A stretch of 64,000 nt of DNA from NCBI GenBank assembly GCA_964516135.1, contig CAZEWN010000019.1:7981-71980 (forward strand). Direction: 5' to 3'. The stretch comes from 34-65-8 sp964516135. GTDB taxonomy: Bacteria; Pseudomonadota; Alphaproteobacteria; Sphingomonadales; Sphingomonadaceae. Position 1 is the first letter of the stretch. Each line of letters opens with the position of its first letter. Below, piece by piece: positions 9,255-19,583 of the stretch. The notes beneath the pieces were generated by a model that did not search any database, had not been told where the DNA came from, and saw only the letters and a program-made list of their open reading frames with translations. The position numbers and the translations under genes are program-made.

Positions 9255-9902
9255 ATGAAGTTCGTTTCCATTGCTTTTGCAGCCGCTTTCATGGCCGCTC
9301 CGGCTGTTGCTGCCGATACGATCGCGTACAATTCCACCCCCGCCGACGGCTGGTTCTACGGCTCGGGCAACGATTATTCGCCTGCCAACACCACTGTCCT
9401 GACCACCGGCAACGGCGATCAGATGTACATGCGCTTCCATCGCACGTTCGAACAGGCACCGGCCTCGGTCGGCAATGTCTACAGCTTCGCGCTGGGAACC
9501 AATCCGCTTAGCTTTGACTGGGGTATCGACAACAACGCCGGCGCGCTGATTTCGGCCCTGCTGACGCTGACCAATGTCGGCACCGGACAATCCGTGAGTT
9601 ATGATCCGTTCATCAGCATCGGTAACGCCACCGGCAATGGCAGCACGCAGAACAGCTTCCGCTTCAATTTCATTCCCGGCTTGTTTGACCCAAATGTCGA
9701 CAATACCTATCGCGTCGATATGTCGGTCTCTGGCCTCGGCGGTGGCGGCACGCGCGATCTGAGCATTCTCGCGCAGTTCGGTGCCGGTGCCGCTCCGGCC
9801 GTACCGGAGCCGTCGACCTGGGCAATGCTCATCCTGGGTTTCTTCGCAATGGGCGCGACCATCCGCAACCGCCGAACCAGGACAACCGTCAGCTACGCCT
9901 GA
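9255..9902 (+). CDS. PEP-CTERM sorting domain exported protein
   Basis: Secreted protein of 215 residues with a cleavable signal peptide (hydrophobic residues 4-20, Ala-x-Ala site near 18-20) and a C-terminal PEP-CTERM tripartite signal: VPEPSTWAML at about 183-192, a short hydrophobic helix, then an Arg-rich tail (RNRRTR). Such signals are recognised by exosortase, not present here, and lead to surface or matrix localisation. The middle is rich in Asn, Gly and Ser, beta-sandwich-like, without recognised domains. An AGGGAGAT ribosome site precedes the ATG, and a strong terminator follows. Confidence 0.85.
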   Translation: MKFVSIAFAAAFMAAPAVAADTIAYNSTPADGWFYGSGNDYSPANTTVLTTGNGDQMYMRFHRTFEQAPASVGNVYSFALGTNPLSFDWGIDNNAGALISALLTLTNVGTGQSVSYDPFISIGNATGNGSTQNSFRFNFIPGLFDPNVDNTYRVDMSVSGLGGGGTRDLSILAQFGAGAAPAVPEPSTWAMLILGFFAMGATIRNRRTRTTVSYA

Positions 9903-9923
9903 TCGGTAGCAGGCTTTATCATG

Positions 9924-9953
9924 AAGGGCCTGGCGCAAGCCGGGCCCTTTTCG
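9924..9953 (+). terminator. intrinsic terminator after the PEP-CTERM gene
   Basis: An 11 bp stem (9924-9934 with 9939-9949, one G-T wobble) closed by a GCAA tetraloop and followed by TTTTCGTTT. It lies 22 bp past the stop codon and isolates the PEP-CTERM gene from the photolyase gene. Confidence 0.85.
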
Positions 9954-9990
9954 TTTGGAGCGGATCGGTGCTCCGTGCATTGACGCGGCA

Positions 9991-11544
9991 ATGCACGCAC
10001 CCGTTCTCGTCCCCGTTCTTGGCGATCAATTGACCCGCTCCCTTGCCAGCCTGCGTGGCCAGGCGAAGGACGATACCGTGGTACTGATGATGGAGGTCTG
10101 GGACGAGGCGACCTACGTCAAACACCACAAGCAGAAGATAACGCTGATCTTTTCCGCGATGCGCCACTTCGCTGCGGAATTGCGCGCGGCGGGCTGGACG
10201 GTCAACTACGTCCGCCTCGACGATCCTGACAACGCCGGAAGCTTCACCGGGGAGGTCGCGCGCGCGATCGAGCGTCACGCCCCGCGCCTCGTCCGCGTGA
10301 CCGAGCCAGGCGAATGGCGAATCGGCGAAGCGATGGAACAATGGACAGACAAGTTCCCCTGCCCCGTCGAAATCCTGGCCGATGACCGGTTCGTCTGCTC
10401 GGTAAGGGAATTCGGCCAATGGGCCCAAGGGCGGCGCCAGCTAAGGCTGGAATTCTTCTATCGCGAGATGCGCCGCAAGACTGGGTTGCTGATGGACGGC
10501 GCGGAGCCGATCGGCGGACAATGGAACTATGATGCCGAGAACCGCAAACCGCCCAGGGAAGGGCTGGCCGCGCCCACTGCGCCGAAATTCACGCCCGATG
10601 CGATAACGCGGGAAGTCATCGCGTTGGTCGAGAGCCGCTTCGGCAATCATTTCGGCCGCCTCGATCGTTTCGAATGGCCAGTTACCGCCGCGCAGGCGGA
10701 GGAGGCCGCCAGCGCCTTCCTGGCGCAGCGCCTGCCTCGCTTTGGCGATTATCAGGACGCCATGGTGCATGGCGAGGACGACCTGTTCCACTCTCTGCTC
10801 TCGACCAGCCTGAACCTCGGCCTGCTCGACCCGCTCGACCTTTGCCACAGGGCAGAGGCGGAATACCACGCCGGGCGCGCCCCGCTGAACGCCGTCGAAG
10901 GGTTCATCCGCCAGATCATCGGCTGGCGCGAATACGTACGCGGGTTCTACTGGCACCTGATGCCCGGCCTGGGCGAAGCGAACGAACTGGGCGCGACCCG
11001 ACCGCTGCCTGAATTCTGGTGGACGGGCGAGACGGACATGCGCTGCCTGGCCGACTGCATCCGCTCTACCCGCGACAATGCCCACGCCCACCATATCCAG
11101 CGACTGATGGTGCTGGGCAACTTCGCATTGCTCGCGGGGATCGATCCGCGCGCGGTGCAGGACTGGTTCCTGGTCGTCTATGCCGACGCCTACGACTGGG
11201 TGGAACTGCCGAACGTGGCCGCTATGGCACTCTATGCCGATGGCGGGCGGCTGGCGTCGAAGCCCTATGCCGCGAGCGGCAATTACATCAACAAGATGTC
11301 CAATTATTGCGGCCAGTGCGCCTACTCCGTGTCAAAGAAAACCGGCGAAGGCGCATGCCCTTTCAATCCGCTGTACTGGGACTTCATGGTCCGCCACCGC
11401 AAACGGTTTGAAGCCAATCCGCGGATCGGGCGCATCTACAGCACCTGGGACAAGATGGGGCCGGACAAGCAGCGCGAATATCGCACCAGCGCCAAGGCGT
11501 TTCTCGACCGGCTTGAACCGGCAGCTAGCGGCTGGGCGCGATAA
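9991..11544 (+). CDS. Fe-S cluster cryptochrome/photolyase family protein
   Basis: Photolyase-related flavoprotein of 517 residues, resembling the FeS-BCP group (PhrB/CryB, prokaryotic 6-4 photolyases). The N-terminus LVPVLGDQLT is typical. Near the C-terminus there is YCGQCAY followed by ACPFNPLYWDF, supplying three of the four cysteines that hold the 4Fe-4S cluster in this group; a further Cys is in the MRCLADCIRST segment. FAD and an antenna chromophore are expected by family. The open frame allows a start 12 codons earlier, but ATG 9991 gives the family N-terminus. The 3' end overlaps the convergent CPBP gene by 20 bp. Confidence 0.9.
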   Translation: MHAPVLVPVLGDQLTRSLASLRGQAKDDTVVLMMEVWDEATYVKHHKQKITLIFSAMRHFAAELRAAGWTVNYVRLDDPDNAGSFTGEVARAIERHAPRLVRVTEPGEWRIGEAMEQWTDKFPCPVEILADDRFVCSVREFGQWAQGRRQLRLEFFYREMRRKTGLLMDGAEPIGGQWNYDAENRKPPREGLAAPTAPKFTPDAITREVIALVESRFGNHFGRLDRFEWPVTAAQAEEAASAFLAQRLPRFGDYQDAMVHGEDDLFHSLLSTSLNLGLLDPLDLCHRAEAEYHAGRAPLNAVEGFIRQIIGWREYVRGFYWHLMPGLGEANELGATRPLPEFWWTGETDMRCLADCIRSTRDNAHAHHIQRLMVLGNFALLAGIDPRAVQDWFLVVYADAYDWVELPNVAAMALYADGGRLASKPYAASGNYINKMSNYCGQCAYSVSKKTGEGACPFNPLYWDFMVRHRKRFEANPRIGRIYSTWDKMGPDKQREYRTSAKAFLDRLEPAASGWAR

Positions 11545-12433
11545 CCTGGCGCCGCCACATCGGCGAAACCCAGCGCCCTTCCTTGCGCGCTTGCCATATC
11601 AGCCACACGCCCGCGGCCCCGGCAACGATCAGCGCCAGCACCGACGCCTCCAGCCCGAAGGCGCCACCCGTGAGCAATTCGGGTCCATCGAGCGCCGCCT
11701 CGACCGCGCCTTCGACCGGGAACCCGGATACCGGGACATCGAACACCAGCCCCTGGGTCAGGTTCCACCCGGCATGGATGCCGATCGCGAGCCATAGCGT
11801 GCGAGTAAGCATGTACGCGCCGCCGAGCAGCAGCCCGGCCTCGACCGCGACCGCCAGGGTCGAGAACCATGTCGCGCCGTCGTTCATGCCATGTGCCAGG
11901 CCGAACAGCGCCGAACTGACCGCGAGCGCCGCCCAGCTTCCGCCCAGCTCCTCGACCCAACGGAACACAATCCCGCGAAAGATTACTTCCTCAACGAAAC
12001 CAGCCACCACGCCGCCAGCCATGGCGAAGGCAACCGCCCCTTCGAGCGTGCCGGTTCCATAGATCCGATAAACGCCGAAGATCGCCGCCAGTCCAACCAC
12101 CACGGCAAATACTGCCGCGCCGACGCCCAGGCCGAGCGCGGTATCGCCGAGCGCCCCGACGCCCGGCAGATCGTCACGCGGCTGCGCGCCCAGGCGGCGG
12201 ATCACCAGTTTGTAAATGAAGAGCGTCGCCAGCACCGCCACCGCAGCACGGATCGTGGCGTCCGCCGCTGCGTCCATTCCTGCAGGCAGCGTGTAGAACA
12301 GCATCCACTGCGCCGCCCACAGCATCAGATACAGCGCCACCAGCGCGACGAGCATGGCGACCAGCGGGAAATCCCACACCTGGCGCCACAGGGGGCGCGG
12401 GTCGGCGTGATGGGTGGCGGCGGCAGTTTCCAT
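11525..12433 (-). CDS. CPBP family intramembrane metalloprotease
   Basis: Integral membrane protein of 302 residues with about seven hydrophobic segments. The Abi/CPBP motifs are present in order: EEVIFRG (glutamate pair), FGLAHG (histidine) and HAGWN (second histidine), which bind the catalytic zinc in Rce1-type proteases. Role unknown; some members process prenylated or immunity-related substrates. An AAGGGGA ribosome site precedes the ATG. A 10 bp inverted repeat lies 23-65 bp upstream of the start. Confidence 0.9.
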   Translation of the reverse strand: METAAATHHADPRPLWRQVWDFPLVAMLVALVALYLMLWAAQWMLFYTLPAGMDAAADATIRAAVAVLATLFIYKLVIRRLGAQPRDDLPGVGALGDTALGLGVGAAVFAVVVGLAAIFGVYRIYGTGTLEGAVAFAMAGGVVAGFVEEVIFRGIVFRWVEELGGSWAALAVSSALFGLAHGMNDGATWFSTLAVAVEAGLLLGGAYMLTRTLWLAIGIHAGWNLTQGLVFDVPVSGFPVEGAVEAALDGPELLTGGAFGLEASVLALIVAGAAGVWLIWQARKEGRWVSPMWRRQVIAPSR

Positions 12434-12455
12434 CGAGCGATCCCCTTCGCATATT

Positions 12456-12498
12456 GCGCGTCGTGCTTGAGCGCGGGGGACCGCAATTCACGACGCGC
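12456..12498. repeat. 10 bp inverted repeat between the frameshifted gene and the CPBP gene
   Basis: Arms GCGCGTCGTG (12456-12465) and CACGACGCGC (12489-12498) are perfect complements around a 23 nt loop. Transcribed leftward, it sits between the stop of the frameshifted gene and the CPBP ribosome site, so it could act as a terminator-like or processing hairpin. There is no T-run. Confidence 0.4.
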
Positions 12499-12522
12499 GT
12501 CAATCCCCGCGCGCGAGCTTGT

Positions 12523-13282
12523 TCACCGGGCGCAGGGTACGGTTTCCCCCGCGAACACGGCCGCCACCTGCTCGCCAAGCCACGTCATTGTCGCGGCCCA
12601 GGGTCCGTGGCCATAGCTGATCCGTGCCACGCCCAACGCGGCGAGCTCGGCCCGGGTGCCCCGACCGGGCGCCCAGAGCACGTTGACGGGCAACGGCGAA
12701 CCCGCGCAGATCGCCGCAATGCTCGGGTGGTCGCCCAGGAGCGGAACGAACAGCCCGCCCGCCCCGGCATCGGCGTAGGCATGGGCGCGTTCCAACACCT
12801 GATCAATCAGCGCCGGACCGATATCCTCCCGCTTCTTGCCCAGATAGACGTCGGTGCGGGCGTTGATGAACAGGCGGGTGGCCGCAGCCGCCGCGAGCCG
12901 CGCGGCTGCCTCGGCGACCGCAACAAGGGCGGTTTGCCCCGGCAGCCGGTCTTCCATGTTGATCCCGGCAGCGCCGACATCGCGCGCGCGCGGTCGCTGC
13001 GGCAACAGCGCTGGGCGTGTCGCCGTACCCCGCCTCAATGTCGACCGTGACGGGCAGGTCGGTGACCGAAACGATCCGTTCGAGGTTGGCCAGCACGAGA
13101 TCGAGCGGCACCGTCTCGCCGTCCTTGAACCCCAGCGATTCGGCCACGCCATAGCTGCCGGTCGCAATCGCCTTCGCGCCCGCCTCGGCAACGGCGCGCG
13201 CCGACCCGGGATCCCAGATGTTGAACAGCACCAGTGGATTGCCGGGCACGTGGAGGGCGCGGAAGTGTTCCACCTTGCTCAT
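12523..13282 (-). pseudogene. isocitrate lyase/phosphoenolpyruvate mutase-like gene with a frameshift
   Basis: Two overlapping frames together make one protein of about 252 residues. The first (start ATG 13280-13282) reads through VTVDIEAGYGDTPSAVAAAT; the second continues with VGAAGINMEDR, FINARTDVYLG, VNVLWAPG and the C-terminus. These are the consecutive parts of an isocitrate lyase/PEP mutase family TIM barrel. The frame change falls in a run of six CG repeats at 12981-12992; adding one CG unit restores a continuous reading. It is therefore either a slippage mutation or a sequencing error in a hard GC tract. The start overlaps the ada stop by 4 bp. Confidence 0.85.
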
Positions 13283-14325
13283 CGGTTCGTCTCCCGGCGC
13301 AGCAGTTCGCGCTTGATGTCGAGGCCATAGGCATAGCCGCCCAGATCGCCGCCCGTGCGAATCACACGGTGGCAGGGGATCAGTACGGCGACGTTGTTGC
13401 GCGCATTGGCGCTACCCGCCGCGCGCACGGCTTTCGGATTGCCCGCGGCGGCGGCAATTTCGGCATAGGTCCACGTCTCGCCCGGCGGGATCTCGCGCAG
13501 CGCCTTCCAGCAGGCTTCCTGGAACGCGGTGCCCTTCACGTCGAGCGGGATGTGGGAAAAATCGCCCGGCGTTTCGACCGTGGCCACCACTTCGTCCAGC
13601 AGCTTCGCGAAGTCGGCCCCGCCTTCGACCAGGTCGGCCCGGGGGAAGCGGCGGCGCAGATCGTCCTCGCCCTCGCCGAACGACAGGCGGCACACCCCCT
13701 TGTCGGTCGCCGCGACGAGCATGGGGCCGATCGTGGTCGGAACCACTGCCCAGTGGATCGCAACCCCCGCCCCGCCATTGCTCCACGCGCTTGGCGCCAT
13801 GCCCATCCTGCCTTTCGTATTGTCGTAGAAGCGCGAGGGCGCGCCGTAGCCCGCCTGGTAGATCGCGCCCGTCACGCTATCGCCCGCGCTCAATGCGTCA
13901 CGTGCCCGCTCCTCGCGCAGGGCGCGGGCGTAGGCGGCGGGCGAAAGGCCAGTGGCGCGCTTGAACACCCGCTGGAAATGCGCCGGCGAATAGCCGGTGA
14001 ACTGCGCCAGCTCGTCGAGCGAGGGCGAACCGCCGGGCTCCTGCATCGCCTGCTTGATCTCGTCGATCGCGGCGAGCACGGCCGCCTCGTCGCGCCCGAC
14101 ATCATCGGGCAGGCATCGCTTGCAGGCGCGCAGACCCGCCGCCCGCGCTTCCGCCCCGCTGGCGAAGAAGCGCACATTTGCGCGGCGCGGGTGGCGCGCG
14201 GCGCACGAGGGGCGGCAGTAGATGCCGGTCGTCAGCACGCCGGTGACGAATCTTCCGTCGCAGCTGCGGTCGCGCCGCTTCACGGCGGCCCATGCCCAGT
14301 CGGTGGTGGTGTCGTCCTCGAACAT
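13279..14325 (-). CDS. ada: bifunctional Ada DNA repair protein and transcriptional activator
   Basis: Repairs O6-methylguanine and methylphosphotriesters and, once methylated, activates alkylation-response genes. The 348 residues show all three Ada parts: the N-terminal zinc domain with C37, C41, C68 and C71 (one residue shorter numbering than E. coli Ada), a central AraC-type helix-turn-helix (SPAHFQRVFKRATG), and the C-terminal methyltransferase domain with active cysteine C318 in IPCHRVI. It is followed by the frameshifted lyase gene with a 4 bp overlap. Autoregulation is expected from the family, but I did not identify an Ada box. Confidence 0.95.
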   Translation of the reverse strand: MFEDDTTTDWAWAAVKRRDRSCDGRFVTGVLTTGIYCRPSCAARHPRRANVRFFASGAEARAAGLRACKRCLPDDVGRDEAAVLAAIDEIKQAMQEPGGSPSLDELAQFTGYSPAHFQRVFKRATGLSPAAYARALREERARDALSAGDSVTGAIYQAGYGAPSRFYDNTKGRMGMAPSAWSNGGAGVAIHWAVVPTTIGPMLVAATDKGVCRLSFGEGEDDLRRRFPRADLVEGGADFAKLLDEVVATVETPGDFSHIPLDVKGTAFQEACWKALREIPPGETWTYAEIAAAAGNPKAVRAAGSANARNNVAVLIPCHRVIRTGGDLGGYAYGLDIKRELLRRETNR

Positions 14326-14443
14326 CGCCTGTCTCCCTAGCGTCCGGCATCAACCGGAGCGATAGCCAGTTGTGCCTCTTCCCCGCGCTGCTCGCATCCC
14401 GGCGCTTGCGATCAAAACACGGCCCCGCGTAAAAGGCGCGCCG

Positions 14444-16006
14444 ATGCGCCGCTTTCTCACCGCCCTTGCCGCCCTGTCCGCTGTCGCCTTGCCCGGCCCA
14501 GCTGGCGCCGACCCCGCCGACATCGACGCCGCTTCGCGCGGGGTGGTACGCGTCGTCATCATCGGCAGCGATGGCGAAGAAGTGTTTCCACTTAGCCACG
14601 GCACTGGCTTCGCCGTGACCCCGACACGGATCGTCACCAACGCCCACGTGCTCCAGGAAGCCTTGCAGGACGATTCCCTGCGCATCGGCATCGTACCCAG
14701 CGAGGGGGAGGAGGCGACATATGGCCGGCCGATCGCGGTCAGCCCGCGCAACGACCTTGCGCTGGTGGAGCTGACCGGAACGCTGCGCCTGCCGCCGCTC
14801 ACGATCGCCGGCAATGCGGCGCGTGACAGCGGCGATGTGGTCGCGGTGGGCTATCCGATGAATGTCGATCGCGCGCAGGGTCTCGATATCGCCGACATCT
14901 TCCGCGCCCAGCCGCCGGTCAAGAGCCGCGGCGCCCTGGCCGGAGCGCGCCCCAGTCGCCAGTTCGACACGTTGCTCCACACCGCCGCGATTGCGCGCGG
15001 CAATTCGGGCGGGCCGCTGGTCGACGGCTGCGGCCGCGTGGTCGGGGTCAACAGCTTCGGCGCGGAGACAAGCACTTCGGACGCCGAATTCTTCTTCGCC
15101 GTGTCGAACCGCGAGCTGCTCCCATTCCTCGCGGCCAACGATGTGACCGCGCGGGTCAACGATCTGCCCTGCCGCAGCCTGGCCGAGCTGGATGAGGCCG
15201 AGCGCGCGCGGATCGAACGCGAACAGGCGGAGGCACGCAGCCAGCTCGCCGCCAGCCGCGAGGAACAGCGCGACGCCCGCGACCGAGCCGAGCGCGAGGC
15301 GGCCGAGGCAGTCCAGTCCGAACGGGAGAACGCCATGGCGCTCGCCTTCCTGCTGACGCTGGTGGCGCTGGGCGCAGGCATCCTGGCCGGGCGCGCCTGG
15401 CAGGCCGACCGCGAGGCCGATCCGGCGCAGGAGAAGCGCCTGATGATTGCAGGGGCGATCGCCGCGGTCGCCGCGATTGCCGCCCTGGCGCTGTGGATTA
15501 CCCGGCCCGGCCTGGACGAAGTGGACCGCCGCGTTGCCGCCGCGCTGGCGCCCGAGCCCGAGGGCGAGGCGAGACAGACCGCCAGCGCGGCGGGTACGTT
15601 GATCTGTACGCTCGACCTTTCCCGCAGCCGGGTGACTGGCGCCCCCGATCGCCAGGTCGAATTCGGCTGGAACGAAGACGGCTGCGTCAACGGACGCACC
15701 CAATATGGCCTGGCCGCCGGCGAATGGGCGCGCGTGTTCGTGCCCAACGAAGAAGACGCGGTCGCGGTCAACCGCTTCGACCCCGAAACCCGCACCTATC
15801 GCACCGATCGCTACCTCCTGGGCCGTGCGGCAATGAGCGATGCCCGTGATGCCCGCAGTCTCTATACGGCACCTGCTTGCGACACTCCGAGCGCCGCTTC
15901 GCGCCTCGGCGACATGCAGGGCGCCGTGATCGCACTCTTGCCCGAAGCGCCAAACGAGCGGCTCGTCTATTCCTGCGGCCCGCAAGGCAGCGACGCGGAG
16001 GGCTGA
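14444..16006 (+). CDS. membrane-anchored trypsin-like serine protease
   Basis: Exported protein of 520 residues. After a signal peptide (about residues 1-22) comes a chymotrypsin-fold protease domain with the triad visible as TNAHV (His), NDLALVEL (Asp) and GNSGGP (Ser). A charged, probably coiled-coil stretch of Glu/Arg/Ala (about 245-290) leads to two hydrophobic membrane segments near 292-312 and 328-350. A C-terminal globular region contains four cysteines. There is no PDZ domain, so it is not a standard DegP. Two membrane helices after a periplasmic protease domain would put the final domain back in the periplasm. ATG 14444 is chosen because it begins the signal peptide. Confidence 0.85.
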   Translation: MRRFLTALAALSAVALPGPAGADPADIDAASRGVVRVVIIGSDGEEVFPLSHGTGFAVTPTRIVTNAHVLQEALQDDSLRIGIVPSEGEEATYGRPIAVSPRNDLALVELTGTLRLPPLTIAGNAARDSGDVVAVGYPMNVDRAQGLDIADIFRAQPPVKSRGALAGARPSRQFDTLLHTAAIARGNSGGPLVDGCGRVVGVNSFGAETSTSDAEFFFAVSNRELLPFLAANDVTARVNDLPCRSLAELDEAERARIEREQAEARSQLAASREEQRDARDRAEREAAEAVQSERENAMALAFLLTLVALGAGILAGRAWQADREADPAQEKRLMIAGAIAAVAAIAALALWITRPGLDEVDRRVAAALAPEPEGEARQTASAAGTLICTLDLSRSRVTGAPDRQVEFGWNEDGCVNGRTQYGLAAGEWARVFVPNEEDAVAVNRFDPETRTYRTDRYLLGRAAMSDARDARSLYTAPACDTPSAASRLGDMQGAVIALLPEAPNERLVYSCGPQGSDAEG

Positions 16007-16151
16007 ATGCCCCCACGCGCTCCCCTTGGCCGCTTGCCTTGTGGGAAACCCGATGCTAGGCGCGCGCCAGCTTTGCCGGGGTGACTCGTTCGCCCCCACT
16101 ACGGCTTAAGCGAGCATCGTTATTTTCCGACCCTTAGAGGACGAGAGACGC

Positions 16152-16706
16152 GTGGAGATTTCCGCCGGTATTCAGGCTAGCCTGGCAGGGCGTTACGCCT
16201 CGGCCCTGTTCGATCTTGCCGCCGAGCACGGCTCGGTCACGGCAGTCGAATCGGACCTCGACAAACTGCACGCCGCGCTCGCCGAATCGAGCGATTTGCG
16301 CAATGCGACCACCAATCCGCAGCTTTCCCGCGCGGTGCAGGGTTCGGCCGTGGCAGCGATTGCCAAGGTGCTCGGCCTCAGCGATCTCACGACCCGCTTC
16401 CTCGGCGTCCTCGCCCAAAACCGCCGCCTTTCGGAGCTGTCCGGCATGATCCGCGCGTTTCGGGCGATCGCCGCCGCGCAGCGCGGCGAGGTGACGGCCG
16501 AAGTCACCAGCGCCCGCGCGCTGACCGACGCGCAGCTCGAACAGCTGAAGCACAAGCTCACGGCGCGCGAGGGTCGCACCGTCAAGATTCAAACGAGCGT
16601 CGACCCGGAGCTTCTGGGCGGTCTCGTCGTCACCATCGGTTCGAAGCGCATCGACGGCTCGATCCGCACCCGTCTCAATTCCCTCGCCCAGGCGATGAAG
16701 GGCTGA
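16152..16706 (+). CDS. atpH: ATP synthase F1 delta subunit
   Basis: Peripheral stalk subunit joining the F1 crown to the b subunits, 184 residues, the usual length. The N-terminal helical domain (RYASALFDLA) and the C-terminal conserved LLGGLVVTIG segment are both recognisable. The start is GTG at 16152, since no ATG is available at the family N-terminus. First gene of the F1 operon; the 145 bp upstream region probably holds the operon promoter. The F0 genes are elsewhere, as usual in alphaproteobacteria. Confidence 0.95.
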   Translation: MEISAGIQASLAGRYASALFDLAAEHGSVTAVESDLDKLHAALAESSDLRNATTNPQLSRAVQGSAVAAIAKVLGLSDLTTRFLGVLAQNRRLSELSGMIRAFRAIAAAQRGEVTAEVTSARALTDAQLEQLKHKLTAREGRTVKIQTSVDPELLGGLVVTIGSKRIDGSIRTRLNSLAQAMKG

Positions 16707-16752
16707 AAGTCCGCACGCCAACCGGTTTGATGAAAGGCTGAAGGCAAACCCC

Positions 16753-18282
<1,530 letters not shown>

Positions 18283-18305
18283 TCTTACGCGCATAGGGAG
18301 CCGAA

Positions 18306-19175
18306 ATGGCTAGCCTCAAGGAACTCAAGGGCCGCATCAACTCGGTCAAGTCGACCCAGAAGATCACCAAGGCCAAGCAGATGGTCGCGGCGGCGAAGCT
18401 TCGCCGTGCCCAGGCCGCGGCCGAGGCGGCGCGTCCCTATGCCGAGCGGCTGACGGGCGTGATGGCTTCGCTGGCGAGCAAGGTCAGCGGCGATGCCGCG
18501 CCCAAGCTGCTGGCTGGCACCGGCGCGAGCCAAAAGCACCTGCTGGTCGTGGTCAACACCGACAAGGGCCTGTGCGGGGGTCTCAATTCGAACCTCGTCA
18601 AAGAGGCCAAGATCCAGGCACGCGAACTGACCGCGCAGGGCAAGGACGTGACCTTCTACCTCGTCGGGAAGAAGGGCCGCGCCCCGATCCGCCGCGACTA
18701 CGAGAAGCAGATCGCGGCCGGTTTTGACACCAGCACGGTAAAGAACCCCGGCTTCACCGAGGCGGAATCGATTGCCGAGGAACTGGTTGGCATGTTCGAA
18801 CAGGGCCTGTTCGATGTCGCGCACCTGATCTTTCCGGTGTTCAAGTCGGCGCTGGCGCAGGATCCGGTCACCACGCAGCTTATCCCCGTCCCCGCCCCGA
18901 CCGCAGTGCAGGCGAGCGACGCCGTGGTCGAATACGAACCTGATGAAGAGGCGATCCTGGCCGAACTGCTGCCGCGCTATGTCCGCACGCAGCTGTTCGG
19001 CGCGCTGCTGGAACGCGAGGCTTCGGAACAGGGCGCCTCGATGACTGCGATGGACAACGCCACCCGCAACGCTGGCGACCTGATCAACAAGTTGACCATC
19101 CAGTACAACCGCAGCCGCCAGGCTGCGATCACCACCGAACTCATCGAAATCATCGCTGGCGCGGAAGCGCTCTAA
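18306..19175 (+). CDS. atpG: ATP synthase F1 gamma subunit
   Basis: Rotor shaft of F1, 289 residues. The N-terminal coiled-coil helix (ASLKELKGRINSVKSTQKI) and the C-terminal helix (ASEQGASMTAMDNATRNA) are characteristic. AGGGAGCC precedes the ATG. Unusually, a small lipoprotein gene follows 18 bp later instead of atpD. Confidence 0.97.
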   Translation: MASLKELKGRINSVKSTQKITKAKQMVAAAKLRRAQAAAEAARPYAERLTGVMASLASKVSGDAAPKLLAGTGASQKHLLVVVNTDKGLCGGLNSNLVKEAKIQARELTAQGKDVTFYLVGKKGRAPIRRDYEKQIAAGFDTSTVKNPGFTEAESIAEELVGMFEQGLFDVAHLIFPVFKSALAQDPVTTQLIPVPAPTAVQASDAVVEYEPDEEAILAELLPRYVRTQLFGALLEREASEQGASMTAMDNATRNAGDLINKLTIQYNRSRQAAITTELIEIIAGAEAL

Positions 19176-19193
19176 GCTACGGACCTCAACAAC

Positions 19194-19547
19194 GTGACCA
19201 AGCTCGCTTTTCTTGCCCCCGCCCTTGCCCTGACCCTCGCCGCGTGCGGTTCCGAACCCGCCCCTGCGCCGGTCGAAACACCCGCCGCCGCGCCGACGCC
19301 GGTGCAACCTTCGCTGCCCGCGCCGAGCCAGGCGAGCTTCACCGCTTTGCTGGCCGAAGCCTGCCCCGAACTGGAGCCGGTCAACACCGCCGTCTGCAAG
19401 CGCGCTGGGATGGGTTCGCCCGATGTGGTCTGCGAATATGGCCTGGGCGACGACGAATTTCTCCGCAACACGGCGGTGCTGACCGCTGGCGAGGGTGAAT
19501 GGACCCTCAAGGAACCCGCATCCATTTGCGCCCCCGGCGCTGAATAA
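19194..19547 (+). CDS. small lipoprotein of unknown function inside the atp operon
   Basis: Predicted 117-residue exported lipoprotein, started by GTG at 19194. The signal peptide ends in the lipobox LAACG; a Pro/Ala-rich linker (about residues 20-45) leads to a small domain with four cysteines, which could form two disulfides. No family was recognised. Position between atpG and atpD, 18 bp and 36 bp from them on the same strand, means it is almost certainly co-transcribed with the ATP synthase genes. It has no obvious mechanistic place in F1, which is cytoplasmic, while this protein would face the periplasm. Confidence 0.75.
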   Translation: MTKLAFLAPALALTLAACGSEPAPAPVETPAAAPTPVQPSLPAPSQASFTALLAEACPELEPVNTAVCKRAGMGSPDVVCEYGLGDDEFLRNTAVLTAGEGEWTLKEPASICAPGAE

Positions 19548-19583
19548 CACCGCCCAAACAAATTCAAGGCAGGATAGACCATC

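Noticed and set aside
12803..13282. Separate 159-residue gene for the N-terminal half of the lyase-like protein
   Set aside because: After the CG run the frame becomes Arg/Cys-rich nonsense, while the family sequence continues in the other frame; one broken gene is the better reading.
14102..16099. 665-residue minus-strand open frame
   Set aside because: It is antisense to the protease gene and partly to ada; composition is rich in Arg, His and Gly with no motif, a typical high-GC shadow frame.
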